A DNA stretch of 64,000 bases from Pectinophora gossypiella (GCF_024362695.1 NC_065414.1:3489501-3553500); one strand, 5' to 3'; shown: positions 32,839-44,797, numbered from the stretch's first letter. Notes: a model not told the origin generated them from the letters alone. Translations and numbers: made by a program.

Positions 32839-33183
32839 AAGCCGTGGTAGCCCAGTTGGTAGAACGCTTGTCTCTTACTTTGAGGTCGCAGGTTCGAATC
32901 CAGCACCAGCACAAACCAATGCCTGTCGAATTCATGTTTGGATCATAAATGATTATCACGTGCTCAGCGGTGAAGGAAATCATAGTGAGAAACCCACGTT
33001 CCCGAGAAATGCATTTTCGGAGGTATGTGACCTAACCTGTACCTACTGGGCTGATTTTTCCTTCGCGGGTTGGAAGGTCAGACAGGCAGTCTGCTTCTGT
33101 AAAAAATCAGAGCTGGCAACTCTTCAGGTTAGGTAAACGGACTCTGTGAGAAACGGGATATGCTAGGGAGATGATGAATGACT
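32839..33183 (+). mobile_element. SINE family C with ACTTCGTCCTA duplication
   Basis: Same family as 32111, with an intact B box GGTTCGAATCCAGCACCAGC and end GATGATGAATG. ACTTCGTCCTA flanks it at 32814 and 33184; about 15 bp of extra sequence lies between the left repeat and the head. Confidence 0.9.
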
Positions 33184-33194
33184 ACTTCGTCCTA

Positions 33195-33845
33195 CCTCCG
33201 GCCATCTTAGTGTCAGGATGGTGGCAGCTTTTACATTAGTGAAAAAATAAATAAAAATAAATATAAAACGCATTTAGGTAGTTGCCTGCATCATAATATG
33301 CGATTGAGGAACTTTGTTGTCAGAAATTTTGCTCTTTCGTAATAATAAGTACTTATAATAATTATTTACGATATTATTTGAGGTAGATTCTGTGGATTTT
33401 ATTGACCGTTTGTAACTACATTTTTGATAAAGCCTTTGGGGTTAGTCTTTACAGTACAATAATATAATTAATTAATAATAATTATGTACTTTCGTAAGAG
33501 CAAACTTATTTTTCTATTTAAATGGAGATTTAAATAATTCTCCTATTGACCCCCAAAAATAATATTCCATTCTAAATGTGCAGTGCTGGCAACATAATAA
33601 AGAACGCACAAAAGATTGAGGGGTGTATATTTACGCGCAAAAGTAAAACTGAATAGCAAAATTAATGTTCCACACCCTGGTACCAATAAAATACCCTAAA
33701 TGCCATCTCCCAAATGAGGTAAATAAAAAACCATGCGAAATGTCACGAGGCGACATTTCGGCAACGCCATTGGGCCATCGTGATAAAAATCTACGTATAC
33801 TTAACAGGAATTGCACATGTTATACTTATAACTATACTTCCATGT
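33195..33845. other. AT-rich spacer
   Basis: I see no gene and no repeat I can name. Confidence 0.5.
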
Positions 33846-33849
33846 CTGA

Positions 33850-34330
33850 ACTCAGGGTACCCGGACACTTCATACAAAACACCTCGTTTTACACAGACAG
33901 TGGTGCTAATTCCCGTAAATACCATCTAATTTTACTTTAAGTTATATCTGTAATTTTCTTATCCGCCGAAAAGGAAAGGGACGGGTAATCGACAAGCATA
34001 AAATTTATGGAACACACGTCAATTTTAAGCACAAATCTAAACCAACCGTCTAAAAATTTTACATCCGTCAATAACCCGACACAGTTAAGTAGACAGCACG
34101 TCAAACGGATTGCATACCAGCGACGTACCTTTTTGATTCGCCCGGGTTATTCATTCATTTACTCATTCTTCCTAAAATTAAGAGCTGTGAATCATCCGTC
34201 CCTTTCCTTTTCGACGGATATGAAAATGACGGATATAACTTAAAATAAAATTAGGCGGTGTCTGCAGGAATCGGGGCCAATATACTTTGACGTTATTGTA
34301 CACGCGCATCTGTGTGTGTGACGTCATAAT
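33850..34330 (+). repeat. Composite: GGACACTTCATACAAAA repeat split by a MITE
   Basis: The outer repeat (GGACACTTCATACAAAAC, CCTCGTTTTACACAGAC, then GACGTTATTGTACACGCGCA) is uninterrupted at 36840-36930 and inverted at 29920-30090. Here the ~380-bp GGCCCCGATTCCTG MITE (33901-34279) sits between the two parts, so the insertion point can be read from the empty sites. Confidence 0.75.
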
Positions 34331-34409
34331 AAGTACCTTCACACTTTAATGCATAAGGTAATCAAAGTACCATTTTAAGGGAATTCATAAACATATTTTT
34401 ATTTACACA

Positions 34410-34510
34410 ATGACGGACTTTCCAGGCTACGTTCACCAAAAACAGTATAGATGGCGTTGTTCAGATTTAACGTGATAATTACTTATTTTCTCATTACTCG
34501 GGTACCTACA
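34410..34510 (+). repeat. Fragment of a THAP-transposon-related dispersed repeat
   Basis: TTTCCAGGCTACGTTCACCA, GATGGCGTTG and AGATTTAACGTGATAATTAC match the repeat interrupted at 25052 and the ends near 45765. Confidence 0.5.
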
Positions 34511-34517
34511 TAATTAT

Positions 34518-34712
34518 TCCAAATTCAAATTCAAAAACATCTTTATTCAATAGGTAACATAGTTACACTTTGAATCGTCAATTTTACATAACGAACGTCT
34601 CATCCGTCTAAAACTACTGCAGCTTCTCACAACATGTATAGCCGGGGAAAAGAAGCTGCAAGAAAAACCTCGGCACAGGGCCCTAGACGTTCTTGAAAAA
34701 AAAACGGCTGAA
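34518..34712 (-). repeat. LINE 3' end, second family
   Basis: On the minus strand it runs from AGGGCCCTGTGCCGAGG through AGAAGCTGCAGTAGTTTTAG to TGAATTTGAATTTGG. The hexamer GAATTT forms the 3' tail. Confidence 0.75.
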
Positions 34713-34747
34713 ACATTTATAAAAATAATAACATAAAACATAAACTG

Positions 34748-34925
34748 CCTATATACGTCCCACTGCTGGGCACAGGCCTCCCCTCAATCAACCGGAGGGG
34801 GTATGGAGCATACTCCACCACGCTGCTCCACTGCGGGTGGGTGGAGGTGTTTTACGGCTAATAGCTGGGACCAACGGCTTAACGTGCCCTCCGAAGCACG
34901 GAATCATCTTACTTTTTCGGGCAAA
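34748..34925 (-). mobile_element. SINE family D
   Basis: In core orientation (minus) it reads CCGTGCTTCGGAGGGCACGT then AAGCCGTTGGTCCCAGCTAT, and ends in CCAGCAGTGGGACGTATATA. No tRNA head is visible in this copy. Confidence 0.75.
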
Positions 34926-35260
34926 AAAATAATTATTGTTTTATATTTGGATCACTTTGTGATGTATGGATTTATACTGCTTCTCTTTATTTTGATCAGA
35001 ATAATAAAGGGTGGAAGATGTAATTGTGCCTGGGTGTAATAAAAAGGGTCATCATTTACACCAAAAAACAAAGATAAAAGATGCATAATTTCATGGGTAA
35101 CAGACAATCCATGAAATTAAAAGAATAAACCGAAGAAAACTAAACAACGCCATCTATCGTGTTTTTGGGGAATCCCGATTGGAAATTCTCTCAATGTGCC
35201 TGGATGTAATAAAAAGGGTCATCATTTATACTCAAAAACAAAATAAAAGATGCATATAAT
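34926..35260 (+). repeat. Non-autonomous repeat carrying THAP start-codon relics
   Basis: TTGATCAGAATAATAAAGGG leads into GTGCCTGGGTGTAATAAAAA and GGGTCATCATT. This closely resembles the first THAP codons of the gene at 21864 (VPGCNNAGHH). A second such block is at 35195-35230. No open frame survives. Related pieces are at 26010-26060, and inverted at 45850-45905 and 46080-46200. Confidence 0.6.
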
Positions 35261-36150
35261 TTCTGTTAAGGATAATCGAAGGAAAATATGTACCGCGCCA
35301 TCATTCAAACGGAACAATGAAACTCGGAACATTTAATTTTGTCCGATAATATCTAATTCACTAATGTCTGTTGGAAATAATTTGATTATTCTTCAACAGA
35401 GCGTGTGTATGAATTATAAACGAGTTGTCGTACAAATAATGGATGTTTGCCTTAATAAAAGAAGTGTTGTTTTGTTTAAAAAACGTAATTTGATTGATTT
35501 TATCGCTGTAATATTCAGAAAACGTACTTTAAATGTTAGTTCTATTTAACTTTTGGTAGAAAAACAATGTACTTACTAAACCAACTTAATATTCATATTT
35601 ATTATAATTTAATATTTATTATACTTCTCTCTCAAATTATGAATTTGTTTTAGAATTCATGTTTGGATCATAAATGATTAAATTCCCATGTATATAAAAA
35701 CCATTTCAATATTACCTTTTTCTGTCCGTATATTTTAACCCAAAAATCGTCCTCACCCAAAAAGATTGTATAACCATTCATCCCACATTCTATGACCTTA
35801 TTTTAGGACACGCCAAACGTCCTATTGTGTGATATTTAAAATTTCAAACAAAGGTCTAACAATTTGTGACATCTGGCACATGGGACGATAAACCTAGACA
35901 AAAAGGCATATTTTTGTGACGAACTCCAAAAATGAGTTCAACCCTCTATTATTTGAAATTGGATTATAAGTTTGTGATGGTTTGAAACAGGGAGAAACAG
36001 TGTGATAAGAGAGAGACGATGGTGTAAGAGACGTTATAGTGACTAAGATGGAGAAGGGAAATGTTAAGTTGGTTTGGACAATCATCTTGCCTCTTCTGTC
36101 CTCTATAACTCTCAATATTTGCCTCTTTTCCTTACTCTTACCAGCACTAG
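35261..36150. other. AT-rich spacer
   Basis: No gene is supported. A 25-bp piece of SINE family C (TTCATGTTTGGATCATAAAT) is at about 35657. Confidence 0.5.
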
Positions 36151-36151
36151 A

Positions 36152-36480
36152 CGTCCTCCGTGGGTCCAGTGGTTTAGCGTTGGGCTCACGATCCGAAGGA
36201 CCCAGGTTCGAATCCCGGTGGGGACATGTCACAAAAGTCACTTTGTGAGGTCCTGGTTTGGTTAGAACATTGCAGACTGATCACCTGATTGTCTGAAAGT
36301 AAGATGATCCATGCTTCGGAAGGCACGTTAAGCTGTTGGTCCCTGTTACTACTTACTGATGTTAGTACGTAATTGTTATATGAGTCATGTCAGGTGCCTT
36401 TGACGGCTCAATAGTAACCCTGACACCAGGGTTGATGAGGTTGGTAATCCACCTCACAACCCACACGTTATAAGGAAGGA
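36152..36480 (+). mobile_element. SINE family B, full copy
   Basis: Head GTCCTCCGTGGGTCCAGTGG and B box GGTTCGAATCCCGG, shared core CTTCGGAAGGCACGTTAAGC, and 3' body AACCCTGACACCAGGGTTGA ending near AACCCACACGTTATAAGG. Confidence 0.87.
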
Positions 36481-36835
36481 CTACCTCATTAGTATTATTT
36501 TTAAATATTCAATCAATTCCAACTTTGAATAAAATCTGACGCTAAAAATGACGCTTCTAAACAACCAATCAAAGCAATCATAACTGAATGAAACATGCAG
36601 CATATAAATTGCGTTGTGTCGCGGCGCGGCCTCTGGGGAGTGCGCAGGCGGTCCTTAGGGAGCGAGCATTGGATCGTAGTTACATTAGTTAGTTAGTTGG
36701 TTAGTGGATTACATGCTGGGCATACAGACAGACGACAATGCGACAGGTTCATATTAATTATGATGACACAAGATAGTGACGTCAATGTAGACAGTTGGAC
36801 TCAGAATCGGAAATTACTCACGCCACAAGTCAACA

Positions 36836-37020
36836 CAGAGCCACCCGGACACTTCATACAAAAAAACCTCGTTTTACACAGACTACACATTGACGTTATC
36901 GTACACGCGCATCTGTGTGTGTGACATCTGACGCCCATACGATTGAAGACTAAAGTAAGACCGAGGGGTGAGGTAAACCTAGCTCAGCCGCTGGCGGGGA
37001 GCGGAGAGCCGCCGTTCCAT
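36836..37020 (+). repeat. GGACACTTCATACAAAA repeat, uninterrupted copy
   Basis: It runs through TGACGTTATCGTACACGCGC, GATTGAAGACTAAAGTAAGA and TAAACCTAGCTCAGCCGCTG. The complement is at 29920-30090. Confidence 0.65.
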
Positions 37021-37184
37021 AACGTAATTAATCCTTATTCAATGGCAGCTATAATGTTTTCGCATTTGGCAATGTTTCTTCGCCCTCGTGGACTTAAGTT
37101 ATTGATTGCTAAGAATACTTTTTCCTTATTTACACAAGCAAGTAAGTACCATGAAAACAAACCATTATAATTAACTGTTAATTT

Positions 37185-37429
37185 TAAAATAATAGAATAA
37201 CCCGGGCGAATAAAATAGGCATCTAGCTGATGTGCAACCGTTACGTGTGCTGTCAACTTAATTCTGTCGGATTATTGCCAATATATTTTTTAAATTTCTG
37301 CCTAAAATTGACGTCTATTCTATAAATTTTATGTCTGTCGATTGCCCGTGCCTTTCCTTTTCGGCGGATAAGATAATAACAGGTATAACTTAAAATAAAA
37401 TTCGATGGTGTATACTGAAATCACCACCA
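37185..37429. mobile_element. MITE of the GGCCCCGATTCCTG family, 3' half
   Basis: It starts mid-element at AACCCGGGCGAATAAAATAG and keeps CTTTTCGGCGGATAAG and the terminal AAAATTCGATGGTGT; the other half is absent. Confidence 0.7.
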
Positions 37430-37929
37430 TTGTATTGAGCACATTTAAATCGTATTGATAACATAAGCCATATCATTCGTAATGTAAGAACCCACTAGAA
37501 TAGAACCCCACCTAACGAAACATACCCTAGGGTTTACAAACAAAACATTTACACCGTACCCCATTTGAAACAAAAGCATTTACCTGAAAAAAGTAGTATG
37601 GGACCCCCATGAATTGAATGTAAGCTTGCTACGTGCTCGAGACATAGCAGGGCTCGCAGGAGCAGTGATTTATATGAACATCAGCGATACAATTGAATCG
37701 CTGGTTGCAATCCCGACAAAGTATCTATTAGAGACGTGTCTGGCTTACCGAGTGAGGTTTTAGTGATGGGAAAGGGTAGCTGCTACTGACTAGTATTTTG
37801 ATGTAGGTACGTATTACGAGGGTTTACTTGATATGATATATTATGAAGTTGAGTTTGAATATCTATTAGCGTTACTTAGGATTTTGGTAGTTTTTGAAAA
37901 TTTTCAGAAACAAATAAATCGTAATTTCC

Positions 37930-38015
37930 CTGGTGTTATCCCGTTTCTCACAGCCGCGCTTGCCTAACCTGATAATTTGACAGCGCCAGTTTTTTACAGA
38001 AGCAACTGCCTGTCA
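37930..38015 (-). repeat. SINE family C, 3' fragment
   Basis: TATCCCGTTTCTCACAG and CTAACCTGATAATTTGACAG match the inverted 3' end of the family; the rest is lost. Confidence 0.6.
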
Positions 38016-38077
38016 AAGAAAAAATAAATACTTATCAAGTTTAGAATAAATTATGACATCATTGCACATTAATGAAA

Positions 38078-38189
38078 TCTACACTAATATAATAAACAGG
38101 TAAAAGTAAGTTCGAGGGTTAGAAAGTCATATCTGGAAATACCTACATTTGATAAAAATAAATTGAAGTCAAGCGAAGGGCCCGCTAGT
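38078..38189 (+). mobile_element. Miniature Helitron, 112 bp
   Basis: It begins TCTACACTAATATAATAAA and ends AAGCGAAGGGCCCGCTAGT, with a short GC hairpin just before CTAGT. It lies between A and T, as Helitrons do. Almost nothing separates the two termini. Confidence 0.7.
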
Positions 38190-38246
38190 TTATTTCTTGA
38201 ACAATAAAAATATTAACTTCGAATTTTTATGGCTGATTCCTGCTAG

Positions 38247-38400
38247 TGGTTGCCTGGAAGAAATTGCTTCAGAGACAATACAATACAAATACACTTTATT
38301 GCTGCACCAAAATAAAAAGAAATAATTACAAAAAAAAAAAGTTTTGTACTGTTGCTAAATGTTTGTATGTTATGTTTGTGTGCAATAAAGTATTATTTTA
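38247..38400 (+). repeat. LINE 3' tail, composite
   Basis: GGTTGCCTGGAAGAAATTGC is followed by AATACAATACAAATACACTT and later TGTGTGCAATAAAGTATTA; a second inverted tail seems inserted. Confidence 0.5.
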
Positions 38401-38765
38401 TTTGATTTAATTAATATCGCCATTATTAGAAATAATATAAAGGTACCTTTTTTTTTTCAAATCAAAAATATCTTTATTCAGTAGGTAACATAAATACACT
38501 GTTATTCAGATTAAAATAATGTTAACCAAGCCCAACACTACCCCGGTTATCGGGTACCGACGGTACCTAACAGTGTAAAAGTATTTACGGCGTGTCCTAC
38601 GTTTTTACGTTAATGTGTCTCCGGCTTATAGCAGTTTGTCTCGTTGATAGCTTGTGTGTGCACATCCTTATTGGTTCGCTAGATAGCTCTTATTTGGGCA
38701 GAAGTGCCTTAAGGAATCGGAGAGGAAAAAACGCCATATCAAAGTACCTAATTCATCTAAAAAGC

Positions 38766-39056
38766 CTCCGTGGTCTAGTGGTTGAGCGTTCTGCTCACGA
38801 TCCGGAGGTCCCGAGTTCGAATCCCGGTGGGGACAAATCACTTTGTGATCCCTAGTTTGGTTATCACCTGATTGTCCAGAAGATGACCCATGCTTCGAAA
38901 GGCACTGCGCAAGCCGCTGGTCCCGGTTACTACTTACTAATGTAAGTACGTAATCGTTATATGAGCCATTTCAGGGGCCTTTGGCGGCTCAATAATAACC
39001 CTGACACCAGGGCTGATGAGGTTGGTCATCCACCACACAACTCACACGATAGAAGA
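38766..39056 (+). mobile_element. SINE family B with ATCTAAAAAGC duplication
   Basis: Best copy of the family. The head has CTCCGTGGTCTAGTGGTTG and GAGTTCGAATCCCGG; the body has TTTGGCGGCTCAATAATAAC; the end is CACACGATAGAAGAG. ATCTAAAAAGC flanks both ends. Confidence 0.92.
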
Positions 39057-39059
39057 GAT

Positions 39060-39860
39060 CTAAAAAGCAATATTGCAATTTGAAATTGGCGCATATAAAA
39101 GTGAGTGCGCAATATCAACAAATGTCAAAATAGCAACGTTGATTTTTAGGTGATTAGCTTCAATGTGGCCTTTTAACCTCCCCAGCAGGGTCTGCACCGA
39201 CAGCCGCGCGCGACGCGTGTTATATCGAGGGCTTCGATGAATAAACGCAGCGAATACCATTTACGTAGCGTTGTACGCCTCTCGATATAAATTGCACCGC
39301 GCGAATTAAGGTGTGGATAATTGAGACACAGACTCCGGGAGACACGATACGTTTATTCAAGAGAACGTAGTGTAAAGAACATCTTAGAGCTAGTTGCTTA
39401 TGTTTATATACTGACCTAATGCAATAATAAATTGCTTACATCTAAAATCTTAAACTAGGTTATTGCAACAACATACAATTTCTTAATCTAGTTCTTACAT
39501 GTAAAGTTGACATCAGCATTGTTATGGAATGCTGATGATGCGGAAGTGGATTCCTTAACTCGCGCGACTAGGTTGACGTGCCGCGAGGCCCGAAGACAAC
39601 TTTCATCCACTTTTGGTACCAAGTCCAAGAAGAAAATAAAAGCCTCTCATTCGTGATAGCCCTGTTCAGAGGACGCGTGATTTACATCGAGAGTCACAGT
39701 TTCGAATCCCGGCTCGAGATTTAAACCACTGAACACGACTTTATGTAACTGAATTCATGGGTCGTAGAAATCACGTGGTTTCCAGGATTTGTGCCATGGT
39801 GAATGACTAAACTCACCCCTTATTACATGAGACTTAAATATAGCTAGCGAGGAATGGGTG
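39060..39860. other. Spacer, no supported gene
   Basis: A short tRNA-like piece, CGAATCCCGGCTCGAG, lies at 39703. Nothing else could be assigned. Confidence 0.45.
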
Positions 39861-40110
39861 TATCACTACACAGTATAAAACAAAGTCGCTTTTTCTGTCC
39901 CTATATCCCTATGTACGCTTAAATCTTTAACGCAACGGATTTTGATGCGGTTTTTTTAATAGAGTGATTCAAGAGGAAGGTTTAGTATAATGACACCCAT
40001 TACCTAAATAGTGGAGAAATACTGTTACTTTTGAGGTTTTTAATGTGATGTAAATAATTTAATTTTTTCCTCAGCATTGCACCCGAGCGAAGCCGGGGCG
40101 GGTCGCTAGT
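39861..40110 (+). mobile_element. Non-autonomous Helitron-like element
   Basis: It starts in TATCACTACACAGTATAAAA, contains AACGCAACGGATTTTGATGC (typical of lepidopteran Helitron relatives) and ends CGAAGCCGGGGCGGGTCGCTAGT with its terminal hairpin, abutting AT. Confidence 0.75.
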
Positions 40111-40438
40111 ATGATAGTAGATATACACTTCTGTCTACCCCTTTGAAGATACAGGCGACATGCTATGTTATGTTAAGTAATAATGTAATTACTTTCCCAA
40201 CAGATAAGTAACAGGACATGATATTAAAATTCAACAAGTAAGTACTTAAAGGACACGGGATATTATTATGTTGTTTTAATTTAGTAGATTGACCGAGTGC
40301 TAGGCCGCCATAGGAGCGAGCTTGTTTGAAGACGCTCCCATGTTTGATCGTGTAGGGTTACCAATGTTTCACCAATCATTTATTGAAGTGAAGTCGAATT
40401 ACATTTTAAACTAAATGGTTTAAGTACGTAGGAAAACA

Positions 40439-40640
40439 GCCGTGGTAGCGCAGTTGGTAGAGCTTGCCTCTCACTTTGAGATCGCAAGTTCGAATCCAGC
40501 ACAGGCCTAAACCAATGATTGTCGAATTTGTTTTAGAATTATTGTTCAAATCATAAACGATTATCACGTGCTCAGCGGTGAAGTCATGAAACCCACATTC
40601 CCGAGGAATGCATTTTCGGAGGTATGTGTTAACCTGTATT
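40439..40640 (+). repeat. SINE family C, 5' two-thirds
   Basis: AGCCGTGGTAGCGCAGTTGG and AGTTCGAATCCAGCACAGGC, then TTATCACGTGCTCAGCGGTG. It breaks at GGTATGTGTTAACCTG, and GAGTACATGGGGAAAATGAA of unknown origin follows. Confidence 0.8.
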
Positions 40641-40885
40641 GGGAGTACATGGGGAAAATGAAGGAAATCGTCGACCACGCCGGCGGGGTTGCTATCGGGG
40701 TAACATTCGCTTCCAGTCCAGCATAAAAGCATGTATCTTGTATCTTTTGAATATAACAACGATTATGAATTGAAACAATAAGGAATAAGTAGTATTGATT
40801 TGTTACTTTTAAAATAATGCTACGACCCGTAGCAAAATGCTACGGAGAAAATCTCCCAATGGCTCAACTTGCCTCCCGAAGCACG

Positions 40886-41050
40886 GAATACTAAACGTCA
40901 AAACACGAAATTACTATGGAATTTGTATGAAAAAGCACACTGTGACGTCATAGGAAATTATTACGTTTTTAAAAAACTAAATGTTTTCGTCAGTTTTAAA
41001 TCTTTTTTTTAATTAAGTAATCAGAATTTCCTAATTTATCTTTAACGTAG
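40886..41050. repeat. Dispersed CAAAACACGAAATTACTATG repeat
   Basis: It shares CAAAACACGAAATTACTATG and AAAAAGCACACTGTGACGTC with 28566, 58480 and 61080. Probably a decayed MITE; termini are not resolved. Confidence 0.45.
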
Positions 41051-41417
41051 GAAACTGTCCAATTCAGAAATGCACTGACACTAAAAATACATCGTATATA
41101 GATAGTTGAATGGACATGGAGTGGATAGTGGATAGTCAAGTGTTTATTTTATAGAATAAACACTTGAATCAGTCCATACTCAACAGTCAGTTCAACTAAC
41201 AATCAACCCTTGTAAGTACCTAAAACAATTCAATTTAATAATTCGATAGCCCGCGGCTAAGCCGATTGGAACAAAGCTGATTGCGCATGTATCCGATTTA
41301 GAGATTATACTTAAATCTAGCTCTCGACCGTCTGGACTATCAATTAACTAAATGGAGAACACTAGATATTGGTTTCCATTTAGCCGTGATTGTTTTCTGC
41401 CAATTGATAAAGCTTAA

Positions 41418-41811
41418 GGTGATTCTCACACTGCCCCGCATCATGCTGCATGTTGCGTGTTGACGCACCTACGCGCGTACCTGCGGGAGTGCAGATCTTT
41501 TACGCACTCACGCGCGTAGGGGCTTTTTGTAGATGAACGCACGGTGGCTCTCATTTCATTCAAAGCCGTTCCAAAATCACGCGCGGCACTGCGGGATTCG
41601 GTGTGCCATACCTTGCGTCTCGCCCCGCACCTACGCGCGGGAGTGCACGTTTCTCCGCTTGTATGCGCGTGATCCGCATGAACGCGCGTAGATGAATTTT
41701 CTATGTGTTAGACTGTGCGTGTTTTCTATACAAACGGAGATACTTACAAGCAACGGAAGAACACGCATCCACGCGCTACGCTGCATCATGCGGGGCAGTG
41801 TGAGAATCGCC
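41418..41811. mobile_element. Harbinger-like MITE with TAA duplication
   Basis: TIRs are GGTGATTCTCACACTGCCCC and GGGGCAGTGTGAGAATCGCC, flanked by TAA on both sides (41415-41417 and 41812-41814). The interior repeats the palindromic word ACGCGCGTAG and close variants at least five times in both orientations. Confidence 0.82.
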
Positions 41812-41814
41812 TAA

Positions 41815-42649
41815 GGGCTGTGTCCACTACACTGAACTACTACCGACCGATACTAGGACCGAGTCAGGTACGGACCGGCGTATGCCGGACGCTACTGTTA
41901 CGGAAGTGGGTTTCAGGATTGGAAAGAAACTCACTGAGTCCAAGGAGAAACGAATTGATTCACTATACACACGGTACAGCTTTCGCACAGGGCTTCGCGG
42001 ACTCGCGGTATAACTCCGTCACCGTCACTTCACTTTATTTCGCTACACACACACACACAGCACGGAACACAACACTAGCTCTGCACTAACACTGCGCTTA
42101 ACACTGCACTTGACACTGCATTCTACCTACACTGTTTAAAACACTGTCCTTCTCTTCCACTTTTTCTATACTTTCACTTTTTCACTTCTTCTTCTTACTC
42201 CGATCGCTTGAGAAACTGAACTAGCTTTCCTTGCTCTTCCCGGTCTTTGTATACCCTATGATCTCGTACCAGAATAGTCGATTCATTTCTCGAATAATCT
42301 CGGGTGGAAGTGGAACCTTCTAGTAATGAAAAACAGGGACAATGCTATGCGTCAGAAAAGAGAAAATATTATTACGATGACATTCCAGAGCTCTCTGGTT
42401 GCGGTGTTTATTTATGCGATGTGACATTGTCAATCCGTCACACTATTATGCCCACTACAATAGCTGCAATGATGGAACTACGTTCTATCCCCGTATGTAC
42501 CAGGAATTCTGGCCGGTCTGTGAATGGCACGCTACGGTGCTGGTAGGTGACAGAACGGTATTTGAAAAAAAAATCATACAAAGAATATTTTTACGCCTAT
42601 GTCGGGACGGATACGGTTCTGGTATGATACGGTGTAGTGGACACGGACC
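41815..42649. mobile_element. Second TIR element abutting the first
   Basis: The ends GGGCTGTGTCCACTACACTG and CGGTGTAGTGGACACGGACC are inverted; the subterminal parts hold GACCGATACTAGGACCG and its relatives. It starts at the base after the previous element's TAA. Frames inside (such as 42399-42743) look non-coding. Confidence 0.7.
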
Positions 42650-44480
42650 TTTAGGATTAACTTGTGTAAATATATATCACATTCAACATAATGTCGCCTT
42701 AAAAATAAAAACGCCGATTTCTTTCAATCCGCGTAAAAATTGAGACCATATTTTTTACCTGAATTTAAACTAGCTTCTGTATAACGAGGTTTTGTTAACA
42801 AAAATCACATCCGAATGTACACAAAGCTCCTGTCTGCGTAGTCACTAGAACAGAATTGAGAATCCTCGCCTTTTTAGAAAGCGGATTAAAACAAAAATCG
42901 AAGCCCCGCAGAGCTTAATGGAAGTAATTGGCAAATTCATAATTAATTTCTATGCAGATTCTGCGACACAAGCGCAGCGCCGTGGTCGCGGGCGCGGGAC
43001 TTCTTTCTTGGCGGTTTATTTTCCTCCAAACAGTACTCACGCTATAAATAAGCACAAGTATTTCACCGTTAATTCCAGTGATGTTATAATTAAACGATTA
43101 CGGGTTGCGATGGCAACCCTATTTGAGGGGATTACCCGGAGGGTCCTCAGCCCGTGTTAATTATACGAGCGTCAATCATTAGACGCCGACGCCTCTTTTG
43201 TCCGTCAACGCCTTTTCAATTGGTAAATAAATACTCCTACATTTAGATTACGAGGTGAATAATTTATTAGTGTTTTACAGAAGAAGTAATTAAGTGTTTA
43301 GTGTGATGGTAAAGCTGTTTAGTTTCGTCTATGTAATGCATTCTATAAGACAAACTTTTCGACGTAACTTCCTATTGTCGGTATCATTCCTTGAGCTAAG
43401 TGAACGTCCGTTTAATTGTATGGAATAAATAAACTCTTCGAATGTCTATGCAATCAACTTTTCGTAAAAACACTTCGCTTATTCAATGGTCAGTTAGAAA
43501 CAAACTGCTGCAAACACGATCACAGTGAAGCGACAAAACGACACAAAACAGAAAATCCCCAATTAATTGGTCCTCTGAAACCGATCGGTACTAAATTAAA
43601 CATTTTCTCTTATTTAAAACCGAAATGAAGTCCATTTAAATTCGTTCCGACAGTAATTACAGACTTTACGACGTGCCAAAGCGACCGGCCGCCATTTTGT
43701 GACAAATTGCCATGAGAAAATGGCGTCAGTTTCCCGAGGGATTTGGAGCGACGTGGCGCGAACTTAAATGGCAAATGTTTGGAACTGAATTAAATTAATC
43801 AATGCATTAATTACTCAAGTTCGGTTTGAGGTTTAGGTCATGGGCGTTTTTTTTAAAGTCTGATCTTTATACAGTTTTGGGGTCTTTGGAATGGTGTTAT
43901 AGGAATCTAATTGAAAGAGAAGTCGTGTTGATTTACTTCAAACCATTGGCATGCAGTTATGTTTCTTCCTTAGGAAATTTTCGGTTTGTATAAAACATTT
44001 CATTGTCAATAAACAGAAATGAACATCACTCTGTGTTACATTAACCAATAGAAATCGGAAGTATTTCATTGCAATCATAAATACCTTCTTAACAACCACA
44101 AGTTCCTTATCGTCTGAGGTATTTTCCCAAAGCTCTGAACACGTAATACTCCCGTCAATAGCATAATCACAGCAGTCAATAAATGCTATTACGTACTTAA
44201 GCCTTTCCTAAGCATTTCTCAAAGATGCAATACCTGGGGGTCCGTCTATCGTATTATCTAGTATTGGGAAGAAACCGAGCTGACTTGAATCCAATTTGGA
44301 AAGTTGGAAGAGGAAATTTTTCCAATCACAGTCCGAGTAATCGTCGATTAGTTTTTTTTTTATGTTTCAAAACGTCTTTGTGTTCAGCGGCGGTTTGAGC
44401 TAAAGTGGTTTTGTTTGGATTACTTGCGACGGTAATTCAACTGTTTACTTCTTGTTGGGCCGTATGTACTCCTTATTACC
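42650..44480. other. Unique stretch with possible regulatory motifs
   Basis: This is the longest repeat-poor block in the 27-45 kb region. It holds GTTGCGATGGCAAC (43104-43117), one base from a perfect RFX X-box, and a mirrored pair of YY1/Pleiohomeotic-type cores (GCCGCCATTTTG near 43690 and AAAATGGCG near 43720). No coding frame is supported. If fuss extends to 29652, this is intronic. Confidence 0.35.
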
Positions 44481-44492
44481 CACACCTATAAT

Positions 44493-44545
44493 GGCCTCTG
44501 TGGTCCAGAGATTGAGCGTTGGGCTCACGATCCGGAGGTTCCAGC
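44493..44545 (+). repeat. SINE family B, head fragment
   Basis: GGCCTCTGTGGTCCAGAGAT and GGGCTCACGATCCGGAGG are recognisable; the B box is cut off. Confidence 0.6.
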
Positions 44546-44797
44546 TTATTTATTCGTAGGTTCCAGCAAAATGTGCTAAAATTATGAAGATTTGTACTTA
44601 AAAGCTTTGAGCGCTAAATGGTATGTCTCATATAACAAGTTTTAAGTTACTTAGCTTTTTATTAAGCAAATAAAGTCGGTTTATTTATTTTTTTAATTAA
44701 TTAAATGTTTTTAACGTTACTATTCCATTTTTCTCGGATGACATTTACTTGACTAATCTGATAAATACAATTTAAACGTTGTGTAACAAAAACTTAC

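Noticed and set aside
42040..42060. Short CA and TTA/ATT microsatellites at several places, considered as CRISPR-like or satellite arrays
   Set aside because: Very short runs without spacers; ordinary simple repeats in a eukaryotic genome.
41715..42743. Frames of 80-124 codons
   Set aside because: They cross MITE boundaries, share no phase with each other, and show no domain.
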